Positions 49,988 to 59,426 of a stretch of 64,000 bases of DNA are shown in pieces (positions within the stretch are counted from its first letter, which is position 1; each line of letters starts with the position of its first letter). Under the pieces are notes generated by a model. The model was not told the DNA's origin and made no database searches. It worked only from the letters and a program-made list of their open reading frames with translations. This stretch comes from Mycolicibacterium malmesburyense (GTDB taxonomy: Bacteria; Actinomycetota; Actinomycetes; Mycobacteriales; Mycobacteriaceae). The translations under genes and the position numbers were made by a program. Location of the stretch: positions 1-64,000 of the forward strand of contig NZ_CVTB01000280.1 in the NCBI RefSeq assembly GCF_001050015.1. Direction: 5' to 3'.

Positions 49988-50590
49988 CTAGTCGGCCAAA
50001 GGTGTGGTGATGGGTCCGATCCGGACCGTCGGCTCGTCCTCATGGGACTGGTCGGCGGCCAGGTGCGCCGCGGTGAATCGGGGCTCCTCGATCAGGGGCA
50101 CCCCGTTTCGCCGAGCGAACGCACCGAAGAACGCGCGCGACGCCGAATTGCTCGGCGCCACCGTGGCCTCCACGGTGACCGGGTGGCCCCGGCGACTGGC
50201 GCGGACCCGGTGGACGAGGTCATCGAGCATTGCGCTGGCCAGCCCGGTTCCTCGGGCGGAATCCGCGACGGCCACCTGCCAGACGAAGAGCACTTCGGGT
50301 CGCGCCGGCGGGTGGTAGCCGGTGATCAACCCGCAGATCTGGCCGTCATTCTCCGCCACTATCGAAGTACTGGCAAAGTCCGTGGCCATCAAGAGATACG
50401 TGTAGGTGGAATTCAGATCGAGCACTTCGGTCTCGGCCACCAGACGATGCATCGCGATGGCATCGGCCTCATTGGGTGCCCGAAGATGATTTTTCCACGA
50501 AATTGGCTGTACTGCTGGCACTTTCGATCCAGCGTTCCGCTCGTCCGGAGCTAAGCCCCGGTCGCGAATGGTCACTTGCGTTGTCACCAC
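49988..50590 (-). CDS. ectA: Diaminobutyrate acetyltransferase
   Basis: 200 aa GNAT acetyltransferase, first gene of the ectoine operon. Core: LNSTYTYLLMATDFASTSIVAE, WQVAVADSARGTGLASAMLD (acetyl-CoA loop, about 113-132) and VEATVAPSNSASRAFFGAFAR. GTG at 50590 has no strong ribosome-binding site; a downstream GTG at 50575 is possible, so the start is unsure. Confidence 0.93.
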   Translation of the reverse strand: MVTTQVTIRDRGLAPDERNAGSKVPAVQPISWKNHLRAPNEADAIAMHRLVAETEVLDLNSTYTYLLMATDFASTSIVAENDGQICGLITGYHPPARPEVLFVWQVAVADSARGTGLASAMLDDLVHRVRASRRGHPVTVEATVAPSNSASRAFFGAFARRNGVPLIEEPRFTAAHLAADQSHEDEPTVRIGPITTPLAD

Positions 50591-50947
50591 CGAACAAAAT
50601 TATCGAATCACATCAGTTACGTCATCGGCCTTATGACCGTATGCCAGCAAAAAATGACAGGCAAGTTTCGACCCCTCCCTGACCGCCCGCGTGTGCACGA
50701 CGCAGTGGCGAATCACCTGCGCGGATGCCGATGCTTGAGACGCCCGTCACGTGATCAAGCGTTATCAAAACGTTATCTAGCGACCCCGTCAATGTTTTGA
50801 CCGGCTAACAACGGGTAGCTTGTGACGCAACCGTCAATCCACTCGGACTGACAACCGGAGCGTTCGGGGGTCCGCTCCCGTGTTCTTCTCGTGCGCTGTC
50901 ATGCCGACGAGTGCGCGACATCAATGAGGTACTGAAGGAGATATTCC
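50591..50947. other. Divergent intergenic region between ectA and a DUF732 gene
   Basis: Promoter region for the ectoine operon on one side and the small secreted gene on the other. It holds a SigF-type promoter candidate at 50794-50817 and a short direct repeat CGTTATC around 50759-50778. No gene. Confidence 0.55.
50794..50817 (+). promoter_or_regulatory. SigF-type promoter candidate
   Basis: GTTT (50794-50797), then 15 nt, then GGGTA (50813-50817), matching the mycobacterial SigF pattern GTTT-N15-17-GGGTA. It would transcribe toward the DUF732 gene, leaving a leader of about 120 nt. Confidence 0.5.
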
Positions 50948-51229
50948 GTGCGACGCATCATCGGACCGCTGATCGCTGCCGCCGCCACAGCGGTCGCCTT
51001 CGCCCCGCCTGCGGCGGCCGACCAGGCCGAATTCGTGCGCAAGCTTCAGGAACAGTACGTCTTCCTGAGCGCCGACCAGCTGGTATCCACCGGGAACCTG
51101 GTCTGCGCGGAGGCGGCACGGGGTGTGCCGGCCGCCGTCACGGTGCAGAGGGTCCGCGACGATCTGGGGATCTCGGTTTCCGCCGCCGGCGACATCGTGA
51201 GCCTGGCCGTGGTCGAACTCGGCTGCTGA
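50948..51229 (+). CDS. DUF732-type small exported protein (93 aa)
   Basis: GTG start with GAAGGAGAT upstream. Signal peptide 1-25 (IIGPLIAAAATAVAFAPPAAA). The mature part FVRKLQEQYVFLSADQLVSTGNLVCAEAARG and a final Cys give the two conserved Cys of DUF732 secreted proteins. Function unknown. SigF-type promoter candidate upstream. Confidence 0.82.
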   Translation: MRRIIGPLIAAAATAVAFAPPAAADQAEFVRKLQEQYVFLSADQLVSTGNLVCAEAARGVPAAVTVQRVRDDLGISVSAAGDIVSLAVVELGC

Positions 51230-51321
51230 CCGCACGCGAAGGCGACTTCGCGGCAGACGTTTGATAACAAGCCGGTCAAGCGATGCGTGGCGGGCCCGGC
51301 ACGCCGACCTGAAATTGCTAG

Positions 51322-52290
<969 letters not shown>

Positions 52291-52334
52291 CCGTTCCGGT
52301 CATAGGATGGCCGGGAAACGATCCAGGGGTGGAC

Positions 52335-53042
52335 ATGACCGATTCCTCCGGCGGGCTCTATGAGGGAATCGCGCGGTTGGCGCGCAGCCTGCACAGCCAA
52401 AAGGGTGCCGACATGAGTGTCGACAATCTCGTCGACGAAGTCACCGCCACGGCCGTGCGCATCCTGCCGAACGTGCACCACTCGGGCATTTCGCTGGTGG
52501 ACCCCAAGAGCAGGAGGGTGCGCTCGGTCGCGTCCACGGGTCCGGTGCCCAAGGAACTCGACAACCTTCAGGAGGAGCTTCAACAGGGCCCCTGCGTCGA
52601 CGCCATCCACGATCGCGTGACGGTGCGCGTCGACGACTTCGAGACCGAGGACCGGTGGTCGCAGTTCATACGGCGCGCGCTCGAGACCACACCGGTGCGC
52701 TCCAGCCTGTCCATCCAGCTCTACACTCACGAATCGGAGATCGGGGCGCTGAGCCTCTACTCGGAACGCCCGCGCACCTTCACCGCGCAGCTCGAGGACT
52801 TGGCGCTGGCGGTGGCGGCGCACGCCGCGATCGGTCTGGCGACCGCCCGCCGCGACGATCAGTTCCGGACCGCCCTCGCATCGCGCGACATCATCGGTCA
52901 AGCCAAGGGCATGATCATGGAGCGCTTCGGCGTCGACGCCGCCGATGCGTTCAACCTCCTGGTCAGACTGTCCCAGGAGAAGAACACGCCGCTGCATGAG
53001 ATCGCTGTGCAACTGGTGAACCGCGAGCGCCCGCCCGCATAG
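52335..53042 (+). CDS. GAF-ANTAR domain protein
   Basis: 235 aa from the ATG at 52335 with AGGGG upstream; GTG at 52329 is possible. A GAF domain (about 20-165) carries SGISLVDPKSRRVRSVASTG and CVDAIHDRVTVRVDDFETE; the C-terminal ANTAR domain (about 170-230) reads ASRDIIGQAKGMIMERFGVDAADAFNLLVRLSQ, which binds RNA hairpins to antiterminate. It starts the partner-switching gene group. Confidence 0.9.
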   Translation: MTDSSGGLYEGIARLARSLHSQKGADMSVDNLVDEVTATAVRILPNVHHSGISLVDPKSRRVRSVASTGPVPKELDNLQEELQQGPCVDAIHDRVTVRVDDFETEDRWSQFIRRALETTPVRSSLSIQLYTHESEIGALSLYSERPRTFTAQLEDLALAVAAHAAIGLATARRDDQFRTALASRDIIGQAKGMIMERFGVDAADAFNLLVRLSQEKNTPLHEIAVQLVNRERPPA

Positions 53043-53227
53043 CCACCGTCGACAACGACCGGCATCGCCGGCGGGCCGGGATCACCCGCGTGCGCTCTGA
53101 CCGGCGCGGATGGATCTCCGTTTATGCATCGGTGCCGTGAAGTCGCTACCCTGATGCGCGGGTTCAGACTGCAGCCTCGCGTGAACGGCCATGACCGCTG
53201 CGGTGGTTGCCAAACAAGAGGTGAGGC

Positions 53228-53575
53228 TTGGACGGACAACTTTGTACCGAGAACTGGGTGGGACGCGTCGCTGTCGTCGCCGCCTCCGGTGACCTCGACA
53301 TGCTCACGGCGCCGCAGCTGCGGGAGGCCGTGCAGGCGGCGTTGGGTAAGGATCCGGTGGGCTTGATCGTCGACCTGACCAGCGTGGAGTTCCTCGGGTC
53401 CGCAGGCATGCAGGTGCTGATGGAGACCCACAACCAGACCGAAGGCACCGCGACCCGTTTCGCGGTCGTCGCGGAGGGTTCCGCCACCAGCCGGCCACTG
53501 AAGATCACGGGTATCGCGGATCTGGTCGACCTGTTTTCGTCGCTGGACGTCGCGCTCGACAACATCACAGCTTGA
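53228..53575 (+). CDS. STAS-domain anti-anti-sigma factor
   Basis: 115 aa. STAS fold with the phosphorylatable Ser in VEFLGSAGMQVLME (about 53-66). TTG start after GAGGTGAGGC. It would bind an anti-sigma kinase when dephosphorylated. The HATPase gene follows 32 nt later. Confidence 0.88.
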   Translation: MDGQLCTENWVGRVAVVAASGDLDMLTAPQLREAVQAALGKDPVGLIVDLTSVEFLGSAGMQVLMETHNQTEGTATRFAVVAEGSATSRPLKITGIADLVDLFSSLDVALDNITA

Positions 53576-53607
53576 GTTTCGGCCGGACGGGGTAACCACA
53601 GAACGTC

Positions 53608-54057
53608 ATGAACGCTCCAACGGAACTCGGCTTTTCGAGCAACGGCCCTGCCGACGCGCACACCGTCGCCGAGTTCCGCGGTGCCTTCGGCCAGTGGTTG
53701 AAGTCGAGTTTCGCGCTCGACGCCGACCGTCTCAGCGACATGTTGCTCGCGGTGAACGCAGCGCTCACCAACGCTGCCGAGTTCGCCTACGTCAACTCCG
53801 AGCGGCCCGGAACGATGTCCGTGACGGCCCGCTACGACGCCGTGGACCGACGGTTGGTCGTCACCGTCTCCGACCAGGGAGCGTGGCTGGAGAAGGAGCC
53901 TGACGGCAGGCCGAACACCCGCGGCCGCGGCATTCAGCTGATGCTTGCCCTTGCCGACCGCGCGACCATCAACGGCTCGGCCTCCGGCACCCGGGTAGAG
54001 CTCGAGTTCGACGACTGCCGGCTCTTTTCGCAGGAGCCTTTTGCAACATCCGCCTGA
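53608..54057 (+). CDS. HATPase anti-sigma factor (RsbW-like)
   Basis: 149 aa GHKL ATPase. N-box region ALTNAAEFAYVNSE (about 50-63, with the Asn residues for Mg-ATP), G-box VVTVSDQGAWLE and GRGIQLMLALADR. It should phosphorylate a STAS partner and hold a sigma factor, as in SigF control. Between the two STAS genes. Confidence 0.88.
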   Translation: MNAPTELGFSSNGPADAHTVAEFRGAFGQWLKSSFALDADRLSDMLLAVNAALTNAAEFAYVNSERPGTMSVTARYDAVDRRLVVTVSDQGAWLEKEPDGRPNTRGRGIQLMLALADRATINGSASGTRVELEFDDCRLFSQEPFATSA

Positions 54058-54062
54058 TCCGT

Positions 54063-54088
54063 GTTTGTTTCGCAGTTCATGCGGGTAA
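54063..54088 (+). promoter_or_regulatory. SigF-type promoter
   Basis: GTTT (54063-54066), 16 nt, then GGGTAA (54083-54088). This fits the mycobacterial SigF consensus GTTT-N15-17-GGGTA. It begins 5 nt after the HATPase stop and is about 60 nt before the second STAS gene, so that gene may be made on its own under stress. Confidence 0.6.
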
Positions 54089-54148
54089 AGGCGCTTCGCG
54101 GACTTCTATCGCAGAAAGCGAGCGCAGGCATGGGCCAACATACCGAGG

Positions 54149-54628
54149 GTGTCGACGGCACCCCACCCCGTACCTGCGATGACCGCGGGCACCGGTAGCC
54201 GCGCGGTCGGGAATCAGAGGATGTCTGTCGAGGCGGTTTGCCGCCCGCCATCCCCGCCCGCGCGCGGGCTCTCCGTCGAGTCCAGCACCTGTGTCGTGGG
54301 CGGTCCGAACCACATCGTCGTGTCGGTGAGGGGCGAGGTCGACGCCTTCAACGCCACGAAGTTCGCTACTCTCGTCGGTGCGGCGATGACGGACGCTCAG
54401 CGCGTCACCCTGGATCTGTCCGGTTTGGGCTTCTTCGCGATCGACGGGGTGACAGCACTTCACGCCCTGAACGCCCGACTGCTTCGGGCGGGTGTCGTCT
54501 GGTGTGTGGTGCCGGGATTGGTTGCATCGCGGGTGCTGGCGCTGTGCGATCCCGAGGGCTTGATCCCGCTGGTACGCGTGAATCCGCCGACGCCGCCGCA
54601 GAGGCCGAGGCTGCGTCTGGTGAGATAG
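54149..54628 (+). CDS. Second STAS-domain protein
   Basis: 159 aa from the GTG at 54149; an ATG at 54221 (after CAGAGG) would give a shorter form. STAS core VVSVRGEVDAFNATKFATLV, VTLDLSGLGFFAIDGVTALHAL with Ala-Ile-Asp where the phospho-Ser usually is, so this partner may lack the phosphorylation site. Basic Pro/Arg tail. SigF-type promoter upstream. Confidence 0.82.
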   Translation: MSTAPHPVPAMTAGTGSRAVGNQRMSVEAVCRPPSPPARGLSVESSTCVVGGPNHIVVSVRGEVDAFNATKFATLVGAAMTDAQRVTLDLSGLGFFAIDGVTALHALNARLLRAGVVWCVVPGLVASRVLALCDPEGLIPLVRVNPPTPPQRPRLRLVR

Positions 54629-54959
54629 GTCCGGTGCGCAATGTGTGACGCTCGTGGCGCCTGTTGCCGGTTTGCTGTCGTGTCGCCCTGTGATCTACCG
54701 CTCACTTTGACGGCGAAACCTAAGAATCCGTTATGCGTGCCGTCGGCCACAGTATTCGGAACGCCTTGTGGCACCGGTATTTACACAGGTCATCAACCAT
54801 TCTTCCGCCGTCGATCAGAGGTAACAATCGGGTAACGGGCGCTTTTCTAAGCGGTGTCTGAGAGGTTCACAGGGAGGCTCCGCGACCGCACCTTGCGCCG
54901 CCTGGGAATGGCCGATTTCGTCGCTAGACTCGGTGCAGACCGCGCCGAAATGGCGCGTT
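54629..54959. other. Intergenic region before the beta-propeller gene
   Basis: No gene. The open frames present are short and unlike proteins. A GGGTAA at 54830-54835 has no matching GTTT at SigF spacing, so no promoter is called. Confidence 0.5.
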
Positions 54960-56030
54960 ATGACTCGAAATCTAGGGCCGGTGCACTCCAAACCGGCGGA
55001 GGTACCGAAAGCAATGGTCGACTTCTTGATGCCTGAGCATGCGCCCACCCCGTTGGGTGCGGTGGAACTGAACCGGGGTCCGATCGGCGACATCGCCGCC
55101 CCCGGCACGGGCGCGACGTTGGTGACCCATCCCGGTGACGACAGCGTCGCAGTGCTCAACCCCCGAACCCTTGCCGCTGAGGCGATCGTCGCGGTTCACG
55201 GTGAGCCGTTCGCCGTCGCCGTTCACGACGACCGGGCCTACGTGAGCACCTCCTCGTGGAGCCACAAGGACGAGGTGACCGTGCTCGACATCGCTACCCG
55301 GTCCGTGATCGCGTCGTATCCGCTGGCGGACAACGTGACGGCGTTGGTGGTCAGCCCCGACGGCAAACGCGTTTACGCCGGCCGGACTGGCGACGGGCAC
55401 ATCGACATTGCGGTGATCGACATTCCCGCCGACCGGGTGGGCACCATCGACGTCGCGACGGGCGCAGGCATCGGCATCGACGCTCTCGCAATCGACTCGA
55501 CCGGAACCAAGCTCTTCGTCGCGACCACCGACGCGCGCGGCAGCGCGGTCGTCACCGTGGAACTGGAGACGGGGCGTGTCGTCGGCGCGGTGCGGATCGG
55601 TTCGCCGATCCGCGACATCGCGCTCACGGACGGCACGATGTTCGTGCTCAGCTCGGACCGTGCCCGCGGTGGCGTGGTGCACGTGGTCGACCTCTCGGCG
55701 GGGCGCATCACCGATGTAATCGAAATCGGCGGGGCGCCAACCCAGCTCGCGATGGGCGAAGACAAGAGCAGGGCCTACATCGTCGACTATGACCACGTCG
55801 CGGTGCTGTGCACCCTCACGCTGAAGATCGTCGACACGATCACCGTCGAGGCGCGTCCGTCCTGCGTGGCGGTCGACTCGCGCGGCGGTCGCGTCTATGT
55901 GGCCGACTACGAGGGCGGTGTGACGACGTTCGCCGTCGACGCGACGATGCCGCTGCTGTATTCGGAGTTCGTCGCGACCGATCCGATCTCGGCGTCCGAG
56001 ATGCGCGAGTTGGAGACGGTCACCGCTTAG
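54960..56030 (+). CDS. YncE-like beta-propeller protein
   Basis: 356 aa from the ATG at 54960; a GTG at 54933 is possible. Seven-blade-type repeats: DDSVAVLNPRTLAAEAIVAV, DEVTVLDIATRSVIASYPLA, DGHIDIAVIDIPADRVGTID, AVVTVELETGRVVGAVRIG, GVVHVVDLSAGRITDVIEIG, HVAVLCTLTLKIVDTITVEA. No clear signal peptide, so it may be cytosolic or use another route. Ligand unknown. Confidence 0.8.
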   Translation: MTRNLGPVHSKPAEVPKAMVDFLMPEHAPTPLGAVELNRGPIGDIAAPGTGATLVTHPGDDSVAVLNPRTLAAEAIVAVHGEPFAVAVHDDRAYVSTSSWSHKDEVTVLDIATRSVIASYPLADNVTALVVSPDGKRVYAGRTGDGHIDIAVIDIPADRVGTIDVATGAGIGIDALAIDSTGTKLFVATTDARGSAVVTVELETGRVVGAVRIGSPIRDIALTDGTMFVLSSDRARGGVVHVVDLSAGRITDVIEIGGAPTQLAMGEDKSRAYIVDYDHVAVLCTLTLKIVDTITVEARPSCVAVDSRGGRVYVADYEGGVTTFAVDATMPLLYSEFVATDPISASEMRELETVTA

Positions 56031-56046
56031 GTCGCGGTCGCAAGGG

Positions 56047-56928
56047 TCACCGCGTCTGCAGTTCGGCTGCCGCGACGGCGAATATCTCGTCGCCCGAACC
56101 GATCGCGACGAAGTGACCGGCACCCTCGACGGCGTGCCAGATCGATGCGGGCATCGCGTCGAACACCGCCTTGTTGATCGGGTCAGGCACGAGCCGGTCA
56201 TCGAGTCCCTGCCACAGGTGTACGGGGACGGTGATCCGCGAGAGGTCGAAACCCCAGCGCCGATAGAGCAGTTCGGCGTCCCGCACCAGGCCTGCCGATC
56301 CGTGCGCGAAGCACTCGGCGACCGCGTCCATGAACGGTCCCTCGACCTCCGGTCGGCTCAGGATCTCTCGGTCGTAGTCGTTGACCGAGTCGCGAAGGGT
56401 CTTGAGGAATCCGTTGCGCATGCGTTTGGCGGATAAGCCCAATGCGGCGTACATGAGCCGAAAGCCCGGCGGAAACCGAAGCGCCAGGAAACCGCCGAGG
56501 GCGTCGATCGTCGACAGGTACGGTGCCGCGGAGTTGTCACCGAACGCCCCATAACTTCCGGGTGCGATGCTGCTGACGTGGCGCAGCCGGGCCGGATCGA
56601 TGTACGCGGCCGCCGCCAGCGCCCACGGGCCGCCCTCCGACCACCCGGTCACCCCGAACTCCCGGCGGTCCAGCGCATCGGCGACGGTCGTCAGGTCCTG
56701 CGCCCAACCCTCATAAGACCGGACCTTCTGGGCGCTGGATCGGCCCATACCCGGACGGTCCACTCCGATGAGGCGGATGCCGTTTCTGGCCGCCGATTCC
56801 GCCAGCAGGACAACCTCCAAGCGGCTGCTGGGCCCGCCGTGGTTGTGGATGACCAGCGGACCGTTCGGGTCACCGACCTGCACGTAGGCGAGCCGCCGGC
56901 CGTCGCGCGTCGTCACCTCAGCGGTCAT
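56047..56928 (-). CDS. Alpha/beta hydrolase
   Basis: 293 aa. HNHGGPSSRLEVVLLAE (oxyanion HGGP), DRPGMGRSS, nucleophile Ser in GVTGWSEGGPWAL, and C-terminal VEGAGHFVAIG with the catalytic His. Esterase or lipase-like; substrate unknown. Convergent with the beta-propeller gene. Confidence 0.87.
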   Translation of the reverse strand: MTAEVTTRDGRRLAYVQVGDPNGPLVIHNHGGPSSRLEVVLLAESAARNGIRLIGVDRPGMGRSSAQKVRSYEGWAQDLTTVADALDRREFGVTGWSEGGPWALAAAAYIDPARLRHVSSIAPGSYGAFGDNSAAPYLSTIDALGGFLALRFPPGFRLMYAALGLSAKRMRNGFLKTLRDSVNDYDREILSRPEVEGPFMDAVAECFAHGSAGLVRDAELLYRRWGFDLSRITVPVHLWQGLDDRLVPDPINKAVFDAMPASIWHAVEGAGHFVAIGSGDEIFAVAAAELQTR

Positions 56929-57027
56929 GCCATTCCTCCCGAGGATCGCGGTGAACCTTTTTCGCCGCTGGTCCGTCGTACCGCCTGAAAGGCCACCGGG
57001 GTCTTCAAGACACGAAGGGAGCGCGGC

Positions 57028-57324
57028 ATGCGCGCAATACTCTTGACCATGGTCGGGCTCGCTGCGGCGGCATGCGGCGCGATCCTCACGCCGGCGGCGA
57101 TCGCGTCGGCGGCCGAATCGGCGGAACTGACGATCGCCACACTCGAGGCGCAGGGTTTCGACGTCAAGGTCAACCGGATCGGAAACGCGCCGCTGGACGA
57201 ATGTTTCGTCACCGATGTCCGAAATGCCCGTGAGCGAACGGAATTGGTGCGACGCGGCGACGATCTGATCCAGGTGGTCGCCCAGCGCACGATCACGGTC
57301 ACCGCGGACTGCTCCCGCCGGTGA
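57028..57324 (+). CDS. Small exported protein, convergent paralog A (98 aa)
   Basis: ATG with GAAGGGAG upstream. Signal peptide 1-30. The mature part LEAQGFDVKVNRIGNAPLDECFVTDVRN and a final ADC share a pattern with the gene on the opposite strand: QGF/YDVxVxxIGxAPLxEC then VRN, and two Cys. Function unknown. Stop codons of the pair are 4 nt apart. Confidence 0.75.
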   Translation: MRAILLTMVGLAAAACGAILTPAAIASAAESAELTIATLEAQGFDVKVNRIGNAPLDECFVTDVRNARERTELVRRGDDLIQVVAQRTITVTADCSRR

Positions 57325-57328
57325 GGCG

Positions 57329-57652
57329 CTAGCGACCGCTGCAGTCCAGTGACACCGAGATCGGCTTGCTGATGGTCACCGGGAACAGCACCCCATCCTG
57401 GTTGCCGCCGAGAAGCGGCACCAGCTGGGTGAACTGCTGGGGGTTGCGCACGTTGGTGACCACACACTCGGACAGCGGGGCCGTGCCGATCTTGTCGATC
57501 GTCACGTTGTACCCCTGGTCCTGCAGCTTGGAGATGACCTCCTGTGCCGATTCCTGGTCGTCGGCTGATGCGACGCCCGTGGGCGCGGCGACCGTCGCGC
57601 CCACGAGGGCGGCGGCTCCGGCGAGGATCCATGTGGTCCGCATGCGGTCCAT
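57329..57652 (-). CDS. Small exported protein, convergent paralog B (107 aa)
   Basis: ATG at 57652 with AGGGG upstream. Signal peptide about 1-30 (AAALVGATVAAPTGVASA). Mature part QDQGYNVTIDKIGTAPLSEC, VTNVRNPQQF and a final LDC match paralog A. Probably an inverted duplication of one small secreted gene. Confidence 0.75.
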   Translation of the reverse strand: MDRMRTTWILAGAAALVGATVAAPTGVASADDQESAQEVISKLQDQGYNVTIDKIGTAPLSECVVTNVRNPQQFTQLVPLLGGNQDGVLFPVTISKPISVSLDCSGR

Positions 57653-57661
57653 GATCCCCTA

Positions 57662-58861
57662 TCAGCGCTCGGCGCGCTGGTAAGCGGTCACCACGGCCGC
57701 ACTGCCGAGCCCGATGTTGTGCTGCAGTGCGGCGGTCACCCCGTCGACCTGCCGCTTGTCGGCCGTGCCCCGCAGCTGCCACGTCAGCTCCGCGCACTGC
57801 GCAAGGCCGGTCGCACCGAGCGGGTGGCCCTTGGAGATCAGCCCGCCGGAGGGGTTCACGACCCAACGCCCGCCGTAGGTGGTGTCGTTGTTGTCGATCA
57901 ACTTCGGTGCCTCGCCCTCGCCGCACAGGCCGAGCGCCTCGTAGAGCAGCAACTCGTTGGCCGAGAAGCAGTCGTGCAGCTCGATCACCTGGAAGTCGGC
58001 CGGTCCGAGGCCCGACTGGTCGTAAACCTGCTGCGCCGCTTTGACATTCATGTCGTAGCCGATGAGGTTCTTGGCGCTGCCGTCGAAGCTGGACTCGAAA
58101 TCGGTGGTCATCGCCTGGCCGACGATCTCCACCGCCTGGCCCGCCAGACCGTGCTTGTCGACGAAATCCTCGCCGGCCACAATCGCCGCGCCCGAGCCGT
58201 CCGACGTCGGGGAGCACTGGAGCTTGGTCAGCGGATCGGAGATCATCTTCGCGGCCAAGATGTCGTCGAGGGTGTACTCCTCCTGGAACTGCGCATACGG
58301 ATTGTTCACCGAATGCTTGTGGTTCTTGTAGCCGATCTTCGCGAAATGCTCTGCGGTGCTTCCATGCTGGCGCATGTGCTCGCGACCCGCGGCGCCGAAC
58401 ATCCAAGGCGCGACGGGGAAGCCGAACTCGTCGATCTCGGCCATCGCCGCGACGTGCTTCGCCATCGGGGATTCGCGGTCGTCGTGGCCGCCCTGCAGGG
58501 AACCGGGCTGCATCTTCTCGAAACCGAGCGCTATCACACAGTCGGCGAGCCCGCCGCGGATCGTCTGTGCGGCAAGGAACAGCGCCGTGGAGCCCGTCGA
58601 GCAGTTGTTGTTGACGTTCGCGATCGGGATACCCGTCAGCCCGAGTTCATAGAGCGCCCGGTTGCCCGACGTCGAGTCGCCGGCGACGTAACCGACGAAC
58701 CCCTGCTGCACCTCGGAGTAGTCGATGCCCGCGTCCTCGAGCGCCTTGGTGCCCGACTCCTTGGCCATCTGGGGGTAGTCCCACCCTTCGCGGCGGCCCG
58801 GCTTCTCGAACTTCGTCATCCCGACGCCGACGACGAAAACCCTGTTGCTTCTGGCGGACAT
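57662..58861 (-). CDS. Thiolase-like lipid-transfer protein / acetyl-CoA acetyltransferase
   Basis: 399 aa thiolase fold. Catalytic Cys87 in [10 protein letters not shown], the His of [11 protein letters not shown] near residue 350, and a C-terminal Cys region replaced by [11 protein letters not shown], as in SCP-x/lipid-transfer thiolases of sterol and fatty acid breakdown. Stands alone, downstream of the small secreted gene pair. Substrate likely an acyl-CoA with a sterol or long chain. Confidence 0.88.
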   Translation of the reverse strand: MSARSNRVFVVGVGMTKFEKPGRREGWDYPQMAKESGTKALEDAGIDYSEVQQGFVGYVAGDSTSGNRALYELGLTGIPIANVNNNCSTGSTALFLAAQTIRGGLADCVIALGFEKMQPGSLQGGHDDRESPMAKHVAAMAEIDEFGFPVAPWMFGAAGREHMRQHGSTAEHFAKIGYKNHKHSVNNPYAQFQEEYTLDDILAAKMISDPLTKLQCSPTSDGSGAAIVAGEDFVDKHGLAGQAVEIVGQAMTTDFESSFDGSAKNLIGYDMNVKAAQQVYDQSGLGPADFQVIELHDCFSANELLLYEALGLCGEGEAPKLIDNNDTTYGGRWVVNPSGGLISKGHPLGATGLAQCAELTWQLRGTADKRQVDGVTAALQHNIGLGSAAVVTAYQRAER

Positions 58862-58991
58862 ACCCTGATCCTCTCGCTGCGCTGCGCTGCGATTGACAGA
58901 AACATACTGCGCGCCATGTGTCTAGTCGCCTGTCGCGCCGCGAAGGACAGCAATACCCCGCGTCGCACGGGGTCTTGCAATCTCGGGCGGG

Positions 58992-59330
58992 TCAGCCGAA
59001 CAGCACGCCGTGCCCGGGGCAGTAGTGGTCGACCGAGGAGACCACGAACGTCGCGACCTGGTCGGTGGTCAGGTCGGTGTTCTCGAGGATCTCCATGCCG
59101 AGATCGACGGGGTCTGCTCCGCCGTCGAGCCTCGAGCAGACCTCGTGGGCGGTGCCGATGGCGGCCTTGGGGCTGTCGTATGCGATGCCCTCGGCGCGGA
59201 TCTCGGCAAGGAAGGTGTCGTCCTCCGAACTGAGCGCGGCGGCGGTGCCTGCTCCCGCGACGGCGCCCAATCCGAGCGCGGCCATGGTGAGCGCGGTGCC
59301 GATCGTGGCGAGGGGGTGCGAAGCGAACAT
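58992..59330 (-). CDS. DUF732-type small exported protein (112 aa)
   Basis: ATG at 59330. Signal peptide 1-32 (IGTALTMAALGLGAVAGAGTAAA). DUF732 core: DDTFLAEIRAEGIAYDSPKAAIGTAHEVCSRLDGG and VDHYCPG, with two Cys. Function unknown, as for the gene at 50948. Confidence 0.85.
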   Translation of the reverse strand: MFASHPLATIGTALTMAALGLGAVAGAGTAAALSSEDDTFLAEIRAEGIAYDSPKAAIGTAHEVCSRLDGGADPVDLGMEILENTDLTTDQVATFVVSSVDHYCPGHGVLFG

Positions 59331-59426
59331 CGTGACTCCTGTGGTGTCGGTTCCGGGTCGGTCCCGGGCTGACATCAGGGTCCGATGACATCCTTGAAGA
59401 ATCCTTGAAGCAATCTTGGCGGCCCG

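Noticed and set aside
54830..54835. GGGTAA as a further SigF -10 box
   Set aside because: No GTTT at 15-17 nt upstream.
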